Positions 51,027 to 59,528 of a stretch of DNA of 64,000 nt are shown piece by piece (positions within the stretch are counted from its first letter, which is position 1; every line of letters starts with the position of its first letter). The notes beneath the pieces were generated by a model that was given only the letters and a program-made list of their open reading frames with translations, was not told where the DNA came from and did no database searches. Position numbers and translations under genes: made by a program. Origin of the DNA: Ruminococcus flavefaciens (lineage in GTDB: Bacteria > Bacillota > Clostridia > Oscillospirales > Ruminococcaceae); the NCBI GenBank assembly GCA_023667045.1, contig JAMPAU010000001.1, forward strand, positions 372,159 to 436,158. Direction: 5' to 3'.

Positions 51027-51357
51027 ATGTTTTCATTCAGTCAGTTTCTTTGCAAGAGACCCTGCTGTAAGGCGGTTATACATGGGAGCAAATACTTCCC
51101 TAACCTGCACGGCACTGTTTCATTTATAAGTGCCTGCTGTGCACACTGATTATCACTGAGTTTTCCAGTCTTCCGTCAGCAGACGGAATATATGCAATGC
51201 ACATTCACAACGGTACAGAATGTATCGGCAGTATTCAGCAATAACGGCTTTTCATGGAGTGCAGTTTACACAAATCGTTTCACGCCTGAACAGGTAAAAG
51301 GACACACAGCCGTCAGGCAATTCCGGCGAAAAAATCGTCTGCGGAAAAATACGATAA
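51027..51357 (+). pseudogene. sodC: Decayed Cu/Zn superoxide dismutase-like gene
   Basis: Four pieces in different frames line up with a Cu/Zn superoxide dismutase family protein. From ATG 51027: RPCCKAVIHGSKYFPNLHG, ending at a stop at 51147. Next frame: LIITEFSSLPSADGIYAMHI with the copper-site HIHNGTEC. Then VFSNNGFSWSAVYTNRFTPE with QVKGHTAV. Finally NSGEKIVCGKIR and a stop at 51355. At least three frameshifts or deletions separate them, and the zinc-loop region (GGHYNP) is missing. RBS AGAGGT survives. The ancestor would have removed superoxide. Confidence 0.8.
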
Positions 51358-51362
51358 AAAAT

Positions 51363-51408
51363 CCCCCTCTGAAACCACACTTATGTGAAGTTTCGGGGGT
51401 TTTTTTTA
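51363..51408 (+). terminator. Terminator after the sodC remnant
   Basis: CCCCC and GAAAC pair with GTTTC and GGGGG around an unpaired centre, followed by eight T residues. It is intact although the gene is not. Confidence 0.8.
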
Positions 51409-51448
51409 TATATCAGCACATCACAGAGAACAATTTTTCCGTTTCTGC

Positions 51449-51477
51449 TTGACAAAATCTGACAAATATTGTATAAT
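51449..51477 (+). promoter_or_regulatory. Promoter of the YdjM-like gene
   Basis: TTGACA (51449-51454), a 17-bp spacer and TATAAT (51472-51477). A short T-run hairpin sequence (GGGACAGAAATTGTCCC) lies between it and the RBS and may form an early terminator. Confidence 0.75.
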
Positions 51478-51534
51478 TATTTAAACTGAAAAGGGACAGA
51501 AATTGTCCCTCTTTTTTTATAAAGGAGATTTTTT

Positions 51535-52047
51535 ATGAACGGAAACTGTCATTTTATATTCGGTGCTTCTTTAGGCACTGCCTTTGCCATGAATATGGAT
51601 AAGCTCGAAACCGCTCTGCCGCATTTGACTAACTCCCCAGAAACAGCTACCCTATTTGTACTGGGCGGACTGATAGGTGGTATCTTTCCGGATATAGACA
51701 ACCCCACAAGCTACATAGGAAAACTTACAGTGCCGGTAAGTTCAGTGATAGGAAAATTCGGTGAGCTTACCGGAAAAACAGGACCTATGCACAGAGGCAT
51801 ACTCCACGAGCCGATTGTATACCTTACCGGACTTATATTATCATATATATTCTGTCCGTCACTGGTTGGACTGTTTTTGGGGTGCATTTCACATCTTTAT
51901 CTTGATATGTTCACGCCAGCCGGAATACCTGTTCTTTTTGGAGCGAAACACTTACGCCTTGCCAAAATAAAAAGCGGAAGTCAGCAGAGTGTTGTTTTCA
52001 CGTGGCTTAACGTCTTTGCCGTCATACTTATCGGACTGATGTTATAG
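51535..52047 (+). CDS. YdjM-like membrane-bound metal-dependent hydrolase
   Basis: 170 residues, with a start fixed by AAAGGAG. Conserved metal-site pattern: HFIFGASLG near the start, GGLIGGIFPDIDNPTS, HRGILHEPIVYL and SHLYLDMFTPAGIPVLF. Three or four membrane helices. Members of this PF04307 family sit in the membrane; in E. coli the relative is SOS-regulated. The substrate is not established. A terminator-like hairpin in its leader suggests regulation. Confidence 0.85.
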   Translation: MNGNCHFIFGASLGTAFAMNMDKLETALPHLTNSPETATLFVLGGLIGGIFPDIDNPTSYIGKLTVPVSSVIGKFGELTGKTGPMHRGILHEPIVYLTGLILSYIFCPSLVGLFLGCISHLYLDMFTPAGIPVLFGAKHLRLAKIKSGSQQSVVFTWLNVFAVILIGLML

Positions 52048-52489
52048 GCTTCTCCATGACATAATTAGTTAGGTAAATGCCTTTGCGGAGTACCTGCTGT
52101 TCACGGACAACATAATATCCCCTGCTCAGAAAAAAGGGTTTTGCTGTGACTGAGACATGAGTTGTTATTTTTCCGGCTGTCACGTTTTTTTCAAGGACAT
52201 CACATATCTGCGTTGCGATTTTCTGACGCTGAAAGTCCTTATGCACAAAAAGCCTGTCAAGATAACCCGAACCGTCAATATCCCCGAAACCTGTTATCAT
52301 ATCTGTCTCTGCAACTACTGTACAGTGTGCAAGAAAAGATTCATTCCAGTCTTCCGGATTTTCACGCCCTGTCGCCCATACGTCAAGCTGTTCCGGCGAG
52401 TAGTCGGCGGAGTTTACGGCATGGACTGTATCATAAAAAAGCCTTATCAGTGCCGGACAGTCTTCGGGTTTATATCTTCTTATAATCAT
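52028..52489 (-). CDS. GNAT N-acetyltransferase
   Basis: 153 residues from ATG 52489, which overlaps the upstream stop (ATGA). GNAT fold with IRRYKPEDCPALIRLF at the start, GFGDIDGSGYLDRLFVHKDF and the acetyl-CoA loop QRQKIATQICDVLE, then the SVTAKPFFLSRGYYV end. Similar to PhnO/YjdJ-like small-molecule acetyltransferases. It is coupled to the RNA 2'-phosphotransferase gene. Converges with the YdjM-like gene and overlaps its end by 20 bases. Confidence 0.85.
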   Translation of the reverse strand: MIIRRYKPEDCPALIRLFYDTVHAVNSADYSPEQLDVWATGRENPEDWNESFLAHCTVVAETDMITGFGDIDGSGYLDRLFVHKDFQRQKIATQICDVLEKNVTAGKITTHVSVTAKPFFLSRGYYVVREQQVLRKGIYLTNYVMEKPITSVR

Positions 52490-53037
52490 GTTTCCTGTAT
52501 CTCCATGAAGTCCGTAGGTATAAAATCCGCAAGCCATACGCCGTTTTCTGATAGATAAAAAACATATCCCTGCCTGTACATCTCGCCGGACATAATCTTA
52601 TACACAACAGGTTTGCCATGACGACCGCCTACTTTCAGGGCTGTTTCCACGTCCGCTGAAAGATGTACATATAGTCTGCCTTTTGGTTTAAGACCCTCTG
52701 AATTTATTGAATCAACATATTTTTCACCTGTTCCATGCCAAAGCAATTCCGGAGGCTGACACTCTTTCAGTTCAACGTCAACTTTTACAGAATGTCCTTG
52801 ATTTGCACGTATTTTTTTCTTATCGGGCGTAAAACTGTACCGTTTTTTTTCGTCTGTGCTGACTATTCTTTCAAGAGTTTTCATATCAAGAAAATACTCT
52901 CCGGTTTTGTTCACGCCTGTTATAAGTTCTGAAACATCTGCCCAGCCTTTTTTATCAAGTTCTATTCCGATAACTTCCGGCTTGTGTCTCAGAATAAGTG
53001 AAAGGAATCTGCTTATTTTTGTTAAGTTTTCTGACAT
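52486..53037 (-). CDS. kptA: RNA 2'-phosphotransferase, Tpt1/KptA family
   Basis: 183 residues, standard length. SRFLSLILRHKPEVIGIELDK marks the N-terminal winged helix with the first catalytic Arg/His. NQGHSVKV, LWHGTGEKYVDSI and YVHLSADVETALKVGGRHG give the NAD-binding and catalytic residues. The family transfers an internal 2'-phosphate from RNA to NAD+. Its use in bacteria is unclear, since they have no tRNA splicing that leaves this mark. It is 12 nt after an ATP-grasp gene. Confidence 0.93.
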   Translation of the reverse strand: MSENLTKISRFLSLILRHKPEVIGIELDKKGWADVSELITGVNKTGEYFLDMKTLERIVSTDEKKRYSFTPDKKKIRANQGHSVKVDVELKECQPPELLWHGTGEKYVDSINSEGLKPKGRLYVHLSADVETALKVGGRHGKPVVYKIMSGEMYRQGYVFYLSENGVWLADFIPTDFMEIQET

Positions 53038-53049
53038 TTTATCACCTCT

Positions 53050-53787
53050 TTAAAGTATATCAAAAGCACATTCGTCATCAGTATTGGTGAGTTCTGCCCA
53101 GCGTGCAGAAAGAAGTTTAGCATAGTCAATATGCATGAGACCATAACACCCAAGAGCGTATCCGTCGTTTACTTCAATGAGTAAGGTTCTTCCGTCGTCG
53201 GTAAGCCCGAAGTCAATGGCGTACCCTGCCGGTGCTGACTTAAATTCACTGACGGCGTTTTCAATTACTCTGTAATCGTAATGTACACGCCAGTCGCCCT
53301 TATAATGCCGGACACTCAGTATTTTACCATACCGCACAAAACATCTCCATTCTGATACAAAATTAACAACTTCTGAACAATAAATATCTTGATTAACACC
53401 TTGTATTCCACAGCCTATGAGGTCTTTCGCCGACCGCACAACTACCCCTGTAAACTGTTTATCCTCTACAGGCTTTATAAAAACATTCCAGTTGTCAGGA
53501 TTATTGTTTATATCGTTCATTTTTGCAGACCATATTTTTCTGCCGAGATATTTTTTAAGTTCGTCGGGATAGTCCATTTCCGGAGCAGTAATGCCGAAAT
53601 CCGCAAGTCTTTTTCTGACTGTACCTACATAACCCACAATAACATCTTCCCTGTTGCTTGTCTCTAAAATTTCATTATCATTAAACAGTACTGTCTCAAA
53701 ACCCATTTCATAAAAGCCTTGATAAGCATTCATGAAGTTATAGTTATGCGGAATATTATTTCTGCCGGACTGTATATATACTTTCAC
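53050..53787 (-). CDS. ATP-grasp domain protein
   Basis: 245 residues. VFIKPVEDKQFTGVV supplies the lysine-containing ATP-grasp strand, followed by SEVVNFVSEWRCFVR and the Mg-binding end GYAIDFGLTDDGRTLLIEVNDG. It belongs to the group of small ATP-grasp ligases without known substrate (DUF4343-like). It sits between DUF434 and kptA genes. It probably joins a carboxylate to an amine or a thiol. Confidence 0.8.
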   Translation of the reverse strand: MKVYIQSGRNNIPHNYNFMNAYQGFYEMGFETVLFNDNEILETSNREDVIVGYVGTVRKRLADFGITAPEMDYPDELKKYLGRKIWSAKMNDINNNPDNWNVFIKPVEDKQFTGVVVRSAKDLIGCGIQGVNQDIYCSEVVNFVSEWRCFVRYGKILSVRHYKGDWRVHYDYRVIENAVSEFKSAPAGYAIDFGLTDDGRTLLIEVNDGYALGCYGLMHIDYAKLLSARWAELTNTDDECAFDIL

Positions 53788-53806
53788 AATAAGACCTCTC
53801 TTTCAG

Positions 53807-54517
53807 TCAGCCGTTGCCGAATATATCAATGAGTTTGCAGTTGTTTTTTTTCAGAATGTAGCCGTTAAGATTATACCAGCTTTCGCACTTGTCAAGTATA
53901 ATAGCGTCTGCTGTAACTACATGGCTTTTCTTTTCAAGAATAGGGTCTACTGCATTTTCGATAAAGGCTTCTGTCTCAAAAGGTCTGCCGGACATAGCGT
54001 CAAGGATTTTCTGTTTCAGTCTGCCGGAGTTTGAGACAGGCTTATCGAGATAGAACACAGCTTTTTTTATATTCAGTTCCGTGAGAGTATCTGCCAAAGT
54101 CTGCAAAGCTATGTCAGTTTTGTCTATAAGGCGGTATGAACCCCTCAGACCTGCGAGGTCACGCACTGTGCCGTCCATGCACTCAAAAAGCGTCGAATCA
54201 GAAAAGGCAGTTTCCAGAGTGATTATAATATTAAAACCGTCTATATATAGTGTCTGTCCGGAAACATCACTTTCGGAAAGTTCCCTGTCTTTCCGTGACT
54301 TTATGCTGATTTCCGAAGAAACTATACGTGAAAGTGCCGTCCTCTGCCTTTCTGACAACTGATAGTGATTTCCGACGAATGTTATAACGTTTCTTATCGG
54401 GTAGTCTCTGTTCATAAGATAATATACGTCACTGCCTGCCTGTTTCAGCAGAGGGAGCTTTTCAATGCTGAAATCAACCTCGTCGCTTGCTATAAAACCT
54501 CTTTTTACTTCACTCAT
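53807..54517 (-). CDS. DUF434-domain protein
   Basis: 236 residues from ATG 54517 (CGGAGG nine bases upstream). An N-terminal helical part with YYLMNRDYPIRNVITFVGNH and LSERQRTALSRIVSS is followed by a C-terminal domain with LYIDGFNIIITLETA, AVFYLDKPVSNSGRLK and VVTADAIILDKC, arranged like the acidic strands of NYN/PIN-type nucleases. DUF434 proteins are uncharacterised. With kptA next to it, an RNA-processing role is plausible. Confidence 0.78.
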   Translation of the reverse strand: MSEVKRGFIASDEVDFSIEKLPLLKQAGSDVYYLMNRDYPIRNVITFVGNHYQLSERQRTALSRIVSSEISIKSRKDRELSESDVSGQTLYIDGFNIIITLETAFSDSTLFECMDGTVRDLAGLRGSYRLIDKTDIALQTLADTLTELNIKKAVFYLDKPVSNSGRLKQKILDAMSGRPFETEAFIENAVDPILEKKSHVVTADAIILDKCESWYNLNGYILKKNNCKLIDIFGNG

Positions 54518-54542
54518 TTTTAAGACCTCCGTTAAATATTTT

Positions 54543-54872
54543 TCATATTCCATAATGAATCACAAATTTATTTTGGTTTACTGCATTCCATAGTAAACTT
54601 GCAAGGTCGTTCAGTTCTGGCATACCGGATATTTTTTCAAGAAACTTTTCTGCTGATTCCGGCGGAATAAGAGTAATACCGTAATATGCAAGTCCGGATT
54701 CAGACCTTTCAAGCGTGTGCCAGTAAAATTTTATTTCACGTAAATCCATGCTTATTTCAAGAATGTAATCATCGTCTACAGAAATGCAGTTGTATTTTTC
54801 GGGCGTGTAATTGTCATATCTTTTGTGTTTTTTTGGAGTTTCTGGCATTATTCCAAATTCATGGCTTGGCAT
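54543..54872 (-). CDS. Unknown small protein upstream of the DUF434 gene
   Basis: 109 residues, soluble, with EISMDLREIKFYWHTLERSE in the middle and a helical acidic C-terminal half. No family recognised. RBS AGGAGG before ATG 54872. It ends 25 bases before the DUF434 start and probably begins that unit. Function unknown. Confidence 0.6.
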   Translation of the reverse strand: MPSHEFGIMPETPKKHKRYDNYTPEKYNCISVDDDYILEISMDLREIKFYWHTLERSESGLAYYGITLIPPESAEKFLEKISGMPELNDLASLLWNAVNQNKFVIHYGI

Positions 54873-54890
54873 TTTATAAACCTCCTTGTA

Positions 54891-54919
54891 TTGATTATTT
54901 TTTCTTTACGTGCTATAAT
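54891..54919 (+). promoter_or_regulatory. Promoter of the GHR-motif gene
   Basis: TTGATT (54891-54896), a 17-bp spacer and TATAAT (54914-54919), 28 nt before the start of the plus-strand gene. Confidence 0.75.
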
Positions 54920-54946
54920 AATATAAAAAGTTATCGGGAGAATATT

Positions 54947-55399
54947 ATGAACGTTTTTACTGTAAGTTTTTTCGGACACAGAATTGTCGAGAATATCACT
55001 GAAACTGAAAAAAAGCTGACTGATATTGTAAATGATATAATCAAAAATAACGATTATGTCAGATTTCTTGTAGGGCGTGACGGGGAGTTTGACTGGCTCG
55101 CTACATCTGTGATAAGCAGAGTTACCGCAAAATGCCATAACAGTTACTTAGTACTGGTATTGCCGTACATGAAAGCCGGCTATCGTGACCACAAACAGAA
55201 TTATATGTGCTGTTACAATGAAGTAGAAATATGTCAAGAATCGTCAGAGGCTTATTTCAAAGAGGCAATACATATACGCAACAAAAATATGGTTGACCGC
55301 TCCGACCTTGTCGTTTTTCATGTCAAGCATAAAAGCAAAGGCGCATACAAGACTTTACAGTATGCACAGAAACAAAACCACAATATAATAAATATCTGA
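54947..55399 (+). CDS. SLOG-like small protein with FFGHR motif
   Basis: 150 residues from ATG 54947 (CGGGAG upstream; the longer open frame has no start signal). It begins VSFFGHRIVENI, has FLVGRDGEFDWLATSVISR with conserved glycine and acidic residues, and ends with SDLVVFHVKHKSKGAYKTLQ. The order of motifs matches the YpsA/DprA-like SLOG superfamily, which binds nucleotide-derived ligands. Many such proteins are linked to defence or stress signalling. The ligand is unknown. Confidence 0.65.
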   Translation: MNVFTVSFFGHRIVENITETEKKLTDIVNDIIKNNDYVRFLVGRDGEFDWLATSVISRVTAKCHNSYLVLVLPYMKAGYRDHKQNYMCCYNEVEICQESSEAYFKEAIHIRNKNMVDRSDLVVFHVKHKSKGAYKTLQYAQKQNHNIINI

Positions 55400-55415
55400 A
55401 AGATTGGTGACAACT

Positions 55416-55763
55416 ATGCTGTACGGCTTTAAATATACTTATAGTTGCTGGACAGAAAAAGGTTTCAGCACTTATGCCATACTCGAAATAACTGACGGTC
55501 GATTATTCATAGACAGCTACAACAACGGCAAAATAAAACATAAAGACATCACCGGAAAGGCTGACGATATATGCAATATAGTTAAACACATCTCACACTG
55601 GAATATGCAGTATTATTGTGAGCCTATGGAATGGCTTCCGAGTTTTGACTGGTCTTTGAGCATATCAACAGACGAGTTCAATATTTACTGTGAGGGTCAC
55701 GACAACTTTCCGCCAGAACGTGAATACTTTAATAAAATCCTTGAATATGCCGGAGTTTTATAA
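55416..55763 (+). CDS. Unknown small acidic protein
   Basis: 115 residues from ATG 55416 (a GTG at 55404 is possible). Aromatic-rich: YGFKYTYSCWTEKGFSTYAI, WNMQYYCEPMEWLPSFDWSL. No recognised family, no membrane segment. It is 16 nt after the SLOG-like gene and cotranscribed with it. It resembles the orphan immunity-like genes elsewhere in the window. Confidence 0.6.
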   Translation: MLYGFKYTYSCWTEKGFSTYAILEITDGRLFIDSYNNGKIKHKDITGKADDICNIVKHISHWNMQYYCEPMEWLPSFDWSLSISTDEFNIYCEGHDNFPPEREYFNKILEYAGVL

Positions 55764-55811
55764 TTATTCTACCATGTTTACACTGAATTGTCAAACAAAA
55801 GTATATTTCCC

Positions 55812-55894
55812 TTGACAAACATAAGAAAATGATTTATAATTATTTCAAGACCTGTTACGGCAGGTTTTAACCGCTCCTTTTCGGGAGCTTTTTT
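55812..55894 (+). promoter_or_regulatory. Promoter and short leader with terminator before the MATE gene
   Basis: TTGACA (55812-55817), a 17-bp spacer and TATAAT (55835-55840). The transcript would start with the hairpin CCTG-TTACGG-CAGG and then GCTCC / GGAGC (55873-55888) followed by TTTTTT, a terminator ahead of the gene. This is an attenuator layout of about 50 nt. No known riboswitch was recognised. Confidence 0.65.
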
Positions 55895-55922
55895 ATCGCA
55901 CAATTATGAAAGGAGTTTTATT

Positions 55923-57284
55923 ATGAAAAACAATTCACCGGACGATATGACAGAAGGTCCTCTCCTAAAAAAGCTCTTGCTTTACACTCTGCCAATCATC
56001 ATGACTGGAGTATTACAGCTTCTTTTCAATGCCGCCGATTTGGTGGTAGTCGGAAGATATGGCTCTGATACTTCTGTGGCGGCGGTAGGTGCGACGAGTG
56101 CTATAATAAATCTAATCACAAATTTATTCATAGGGCTTTCAGTCGGGGCAGGAGTAGCGGTAGCACACGGTCTCGGAGCAGGAAAATCCGAAGAAGTACA
56201 CAGAACTGTACATACTGCTATCCCGATTGCTCTCGTAAGCGGAATCATTCTCACGGCTGTGGGCATTTTCGGCTCTGGGACTTTCCTAAAACTTATGGGA
56301 ACTCCCGACGACGTTATTAATCTTTCTACTACATATATGCAGATTTACTTTATAGGAATAACTTCAAGCATGGTGTATAATTTCGGCTCGGCTATTCTCA
56401 GAGCGGTCGGCGATACTAAAAGTCCGCTGATATACCTCACAGTTGCCGGAGTAATAAACGTACTTCTAAACCTTATATTTGTAATTCTGCTGAAAATGGA
56501 CGTTGCCGGAGTAGCAACAGCTACATCTGTCTCACAGACTATTTCCGCAATTCTTATTCTTAGGTCGCTTATGAAAAGAAACGACTCCTGCAAACTCGTT
56601 CTCAGAAAAATGCGTTTCTACCGCCGACAGATTATAAGGATTATACAGATAGGTATTCCGGCAGGTATACAGGGGTCGCTCTTTTCGATTTCAAACGTCA
56701 TTATACAGTCGTCAATAAATTCATTTGGTTCTGTTGTAATGTCGGGAAACGCAGCGGCAGGAAATATTGAGGGATTTGTTTACATCTCAATGAACTCTTT
56801 CAGTCAGACGGCTATAAACTTTACAGCAAGAAACTATGGTGCAGGAAAAATAGACCGTCTCCGCAAGATAATGTATCTGTGTCTTGTCTCCGTATTCGTA
56901 ACCGGACTTGCTCTTGGCTGTACTGCCAGACTATTCGGCGAAAGTCTTCTTTCGATATATGTTCCCGACAAGCCAGAAGATATAAGCTATGGTCTTATCA
57001 GAATGACTTTTATATGCATTCCCTATTTTCTGTGCGGTCTCATGGACGTTACAACAGGTTTACTCAGAGGGGTAGGCTGTTCGATACTCCCCATGATAAT
57101 ATCTGTTGTCGGGGTATGCGTATTCAGAATTGTATGGATATATACTATATTCAGAATCCCGAAATATCACACCCTGCAAAGTCTTTACATATCATATACA
57201 ATCTCATGGTCGATAACATTCTTGACGGAACTTATCATATTTATCGTACTGCTGAAAAAATTCAGAAAAAAATCTGCCGTATAA
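55923..57284 (+). CDS. MATE-family efflux transporter
   Basis: 453 residues with twelve membrane helices. Typical MATE start, LLKKLLLYTLPIIMTGVLQLLFNAADLVVV, the repeated second half starting at about residue 230 with IGIPAGIQGSLFSISNVIIQ, and the conserved GAILRAVGD-type loop (SAILRAVGDTKSPL). It exports cationic drugs or metabolites using a sodium or proton gradient. RBS AAAGGAG. The attenuator before it suggests substrate-responsive expression. Confidence 0.93.
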   Translation: MKNNSPDDMTEGPLLKKLLLYTLPIIMTGVLQLLFNAADLVVVGRYGSDTSVAAVGATSAIINLITNLFIGLSVGAGVAVAHGLGAGKSEEVHRTVHTAIPIALVSGIILTAVGIFGSGTFLKLMGTPDDVINLSTTYMQIYFIGITSSMVYNFGSAILRAVGDTKSPLIYLTVAGVINVLLNLIFVILLKMDVAGVATATSVSQTISAILILRSLMKRNDSCKLVLRKMRFYRRQIIRIIQIGIPAGIQGSLFSISNVIIQSSINSFGSVVMSGNAAAGNIEGFVYISMNSFSQTAINFTARNYGAGKIDRLRKIMYLCLVSVFVTGLALGCTARLFGESLLSIYVPDKPEDISYGLIRMTFICIPYFLCGLMDVTTGLLRGVGCSILPMIISVVGVCVFRIVWIYTIFRIPKYHTLQSLYISYTISWSITFLTELIIFIVLLKKFRKKSAV

Positions 57285-57300
57285 AATATATCTGATACAC

Positions 57301-57340
57301 AAAAAAGCCTTGCTCCTTTTAAGGAACAAGACTTTTTTAT
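57301..57340. terminator. Terminator between converging genes
   Basis: AGCCTTGCTCC and GGAACAAGACT can pair around TTTTAA, with A and T runs outside. Two positions pair as G-U only on the minus-strand transcript, so it is stronger for the lipoprotein gene. Confidence 0.75.
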
Positions 57341-57346
57341 TTTACA

Positions 57347-59416
57347 TTATGCAACCATAAGCTCTGATTCGTTATTGTTTTCAGAATCAATATTATTGCT
57401 TACAACTATATCGCCCTTTGCATTTACTGCACAGGAAGCACTGTACTTGCCGTCTTTTGTCTTTGCGGTAATGCTTGTAGTTCCGGTTGAATTAGCGGAT
57501 ATATTACCGTTTGCGTCAACTGATGCAACAGACGGGTTGCTTGATTCCCATACAACATCGCTTGCAGAATATCCGGACGGGAGCGATTCAAGTTCAATTT
57601 TTGAAGAAGAACCAACATCAACTGAAACGTATGATTTTTTCAGTGAGAATATACCTACCGGAACAGTAACTGCTTCTGTTGTTGCCTCTGTTGTTGTTTC
57701 GCCGTTTACTGTACAGCTCGGAACAACTGCAAAGTTTTCAAGGTGCAGGTCAAATCTGACAGGGCTGTCATCTTTGCCTATGTCTACAATCTTCATACTT
57801 GAAGGAATGTCAAACAGTTTAAGTATAGGTTCAAGGAATCCAACGGTAACCTGTATTGTAAGCCAGCCGTCAACCTGAGCACATACCACGTCAACATCAC
57901 TGTTTGCCGTAAGCTCTGCTGTGATTGTAGGACCAACTTTAAGACTTACGCTGAAAAGTTCAACGTCGCCTACAAGATAGTCAAGGCTGAGTGCAAGAGT
58001 AAGTTTAAGATAAGCACCTACTTTACCGTTAAGTGTAAGCTCTGATGAAGTGTGTGTTTCATTTATAGGACGTACATGACCGCCGGACATCTCAAAGCCT
58101 TTTGTATTCTCTATAGTAAGTACAACTTTAAGCTCACCGCTTGCCTCAAATTCAAGGTTAGCTTTAAGATTTACTGAAAGACCCGGACATATTTTAATGG
58201 ATAATTTACCAAGATATAATGACGGCTCTGAAAGTGTTTTGCTTACATCAAGTAAATCAACATCGCCGTCAACTGAAAATTCAGTTGTTGCTGAGACTTC
58301 ATTTGTGTAATTAAGACCCATATAGATATTATTTACTTTAAGTCCGCCCTTAAATGGATTAAATTCCCAGTCAACCTTTGCATTAAGGTTTATGTCCTTT
58401 ACTTCTGCCTTTACTGTAAATCCTGCGATTTCCTTTTCAAAAGAAACGCCGTTAATGCTCTTTGAGGCTTCAGTTGTTTTCAACTGCTGGATATTATTTC
58501 CCATAGGCATTATAGTTGCGTCTGACTGTTCATAAGAAAGCGGTTCAATATTTGAATCTGTGTCAATAGTGTAAGATACGCCCTCAGCAACTTCAATGCC
58601 GTCGGGGTCAATGCCAAACTTACCACTTACATTAACTTTCTGATAAACTTCTTCAAATGTTGCCGGAATACATTTAAGCTCTGTCTTGCCGTTGGCATTT
58701 GGTGTAGAAGACATAACCTTGTAAGCTCCGCCCTTGCCGTCTGAGGCTTCTTTAGGTACAATAATTATCTTGTCCTCGCCGAGAGATTCAACATACTCTG
58801 ACGGCACAACCACTGAATCGTCTTTTATATCTACGTCGGTAATATTGAGGGTTTCTGTCATATCTACTACATTTTCAGCAAGCTGAATATCGCAATAGTC
58901 CTCAAAGGTCTTGTTGCTCCATTCGTGGTGAGCAGTTGAGAGGGATTCAACAGCCTGCTCCGGAGAGGAAACACTCTCTGTAGGACTGCTGATAACACCA
59001 TGCTCTATTGCTGCCTGTATAACTTCCTCGTCGGAAGAATCCACAGTAGCATAACCGGAGGCTCTCATAAGAGTAGTCGTTACAAACTTATCGTCAACAG
59101 GAGCATTCATATCAATAGTTTCATTTTCGCCGACAACGCCCCAGTCCTTAGCAGCCTGTATTTCGCCGTCTTCTGCACTTTCGTCAACCTGCATACCAAA
59201 TGCGTCATTGACCATTGCCAGCCATTCTCCGTTAGTAATAACGCCGTCTGCTGTGCTTGCAGTAATAGTATCATTTGCATTGGACGAACTTTCATTATCT
59301 TTCTTGCTGTCGCCGTTGAAAAATTCTTCCAGACTTCCACAGCCCGAAAGGACAGTTGCTGTTGAAGCAAGAACTGCAATACCGGTTACTGCTGATATTA
59401 TACGTTTTACTATCAT
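57347..59416 (-). CDS. Large secreted lipoprotein with Big2 Ig-like domain
   Basis: 689 residues. A lipoprotein signal ending VLSGCG is followed by a Ser/Asn-rich linker, a repeated helical region (about 55-150; IQAAKDWGVVGENE and IQAAIEHGVISSP, resembling S-layer-homology-like units), a long beta-rich centre, and a C-terminal bacterial Ig-like group 2 domain (about 595-675; VVWESSNPSVASVDANGNIS). It lies directly downstream of the WXG100 genes on the same strand. It may be an envelope partner or substrate adaptor of that secretion system; this is inference. Confidence 0.75.
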   Translation of the reverse strand: MIVKRIISAVTGIAVLASTATVLSGCGSLEEFFNGDSKKDNESSSNANDTITASTADGVITNGEWLAMVNDAFGMQVDESAEDGEIQAAKDWGVVGENETIDMNAPVDDKFVTTTLMRASGYATVDSSDEEVIQAAIEHGVISSPTESVSSPEQAVESLSTAHHEWSNKTFEDYCDIQLAENVVDMTETLNITDVDIKDDSVVVPSEYVESLGEDKIIIVPKEASDGKGGAYKVMSSTPNANGKTELKCIPATFEEVYQKVNVSGKFGIDPDGIEVAEGVSYTIDTDSNIEPLSYEQSDATIMPMGNNIQQLKTTEASKSINGVSFEKEIAGFTVKAEVKDINLNAKVDWEFNPFKGGLKVNNIYMGLNYTNEVSATTEFSVDGDVDLLDVSKTLSEPSLYLGKLSIKICPGLSVNLKANLEFEASGELKVVLTIENTKGFEMSGGHVRPINETHTSSELTLNGKVGAYLKLTLALSLDYLVGDVELFSVSLKVGPTITAELTANSDVDVVCAQVDGWLTIQVTVGFLEPILKLFDIPSSMKIVDIGKDDSPVRFDLHLENFAVVPSCTVNGETTTEATTEAVTVPVGIFSLKKSYVSVDVGSSSKIELESLPSGYSASDVVWESSNPSVASVDANGNISANSTGTTSITAKTKDGKYSASCAVNAKGDIVVSNNIDSENNNESELMVA

Positions 59417-59528
59417 CTTTAACCACCTTTTCTATTTAATTGTCAAGTTGTAATATTTATAAAATCTCACCCGCCCTGCACCAAAGCAGAACAAGCGAGA
59501 TTTTATTAACGTCTGAAATTATGTTTGA

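Noticed and set aside
55841..55894. Guanidine-II (mini-ykkC) riboswitch before the MATE gene
   Set aside because: One hairpin has ACGG in its loop but the second loop is not ACGR, so the paired-loop hallmark is missing.
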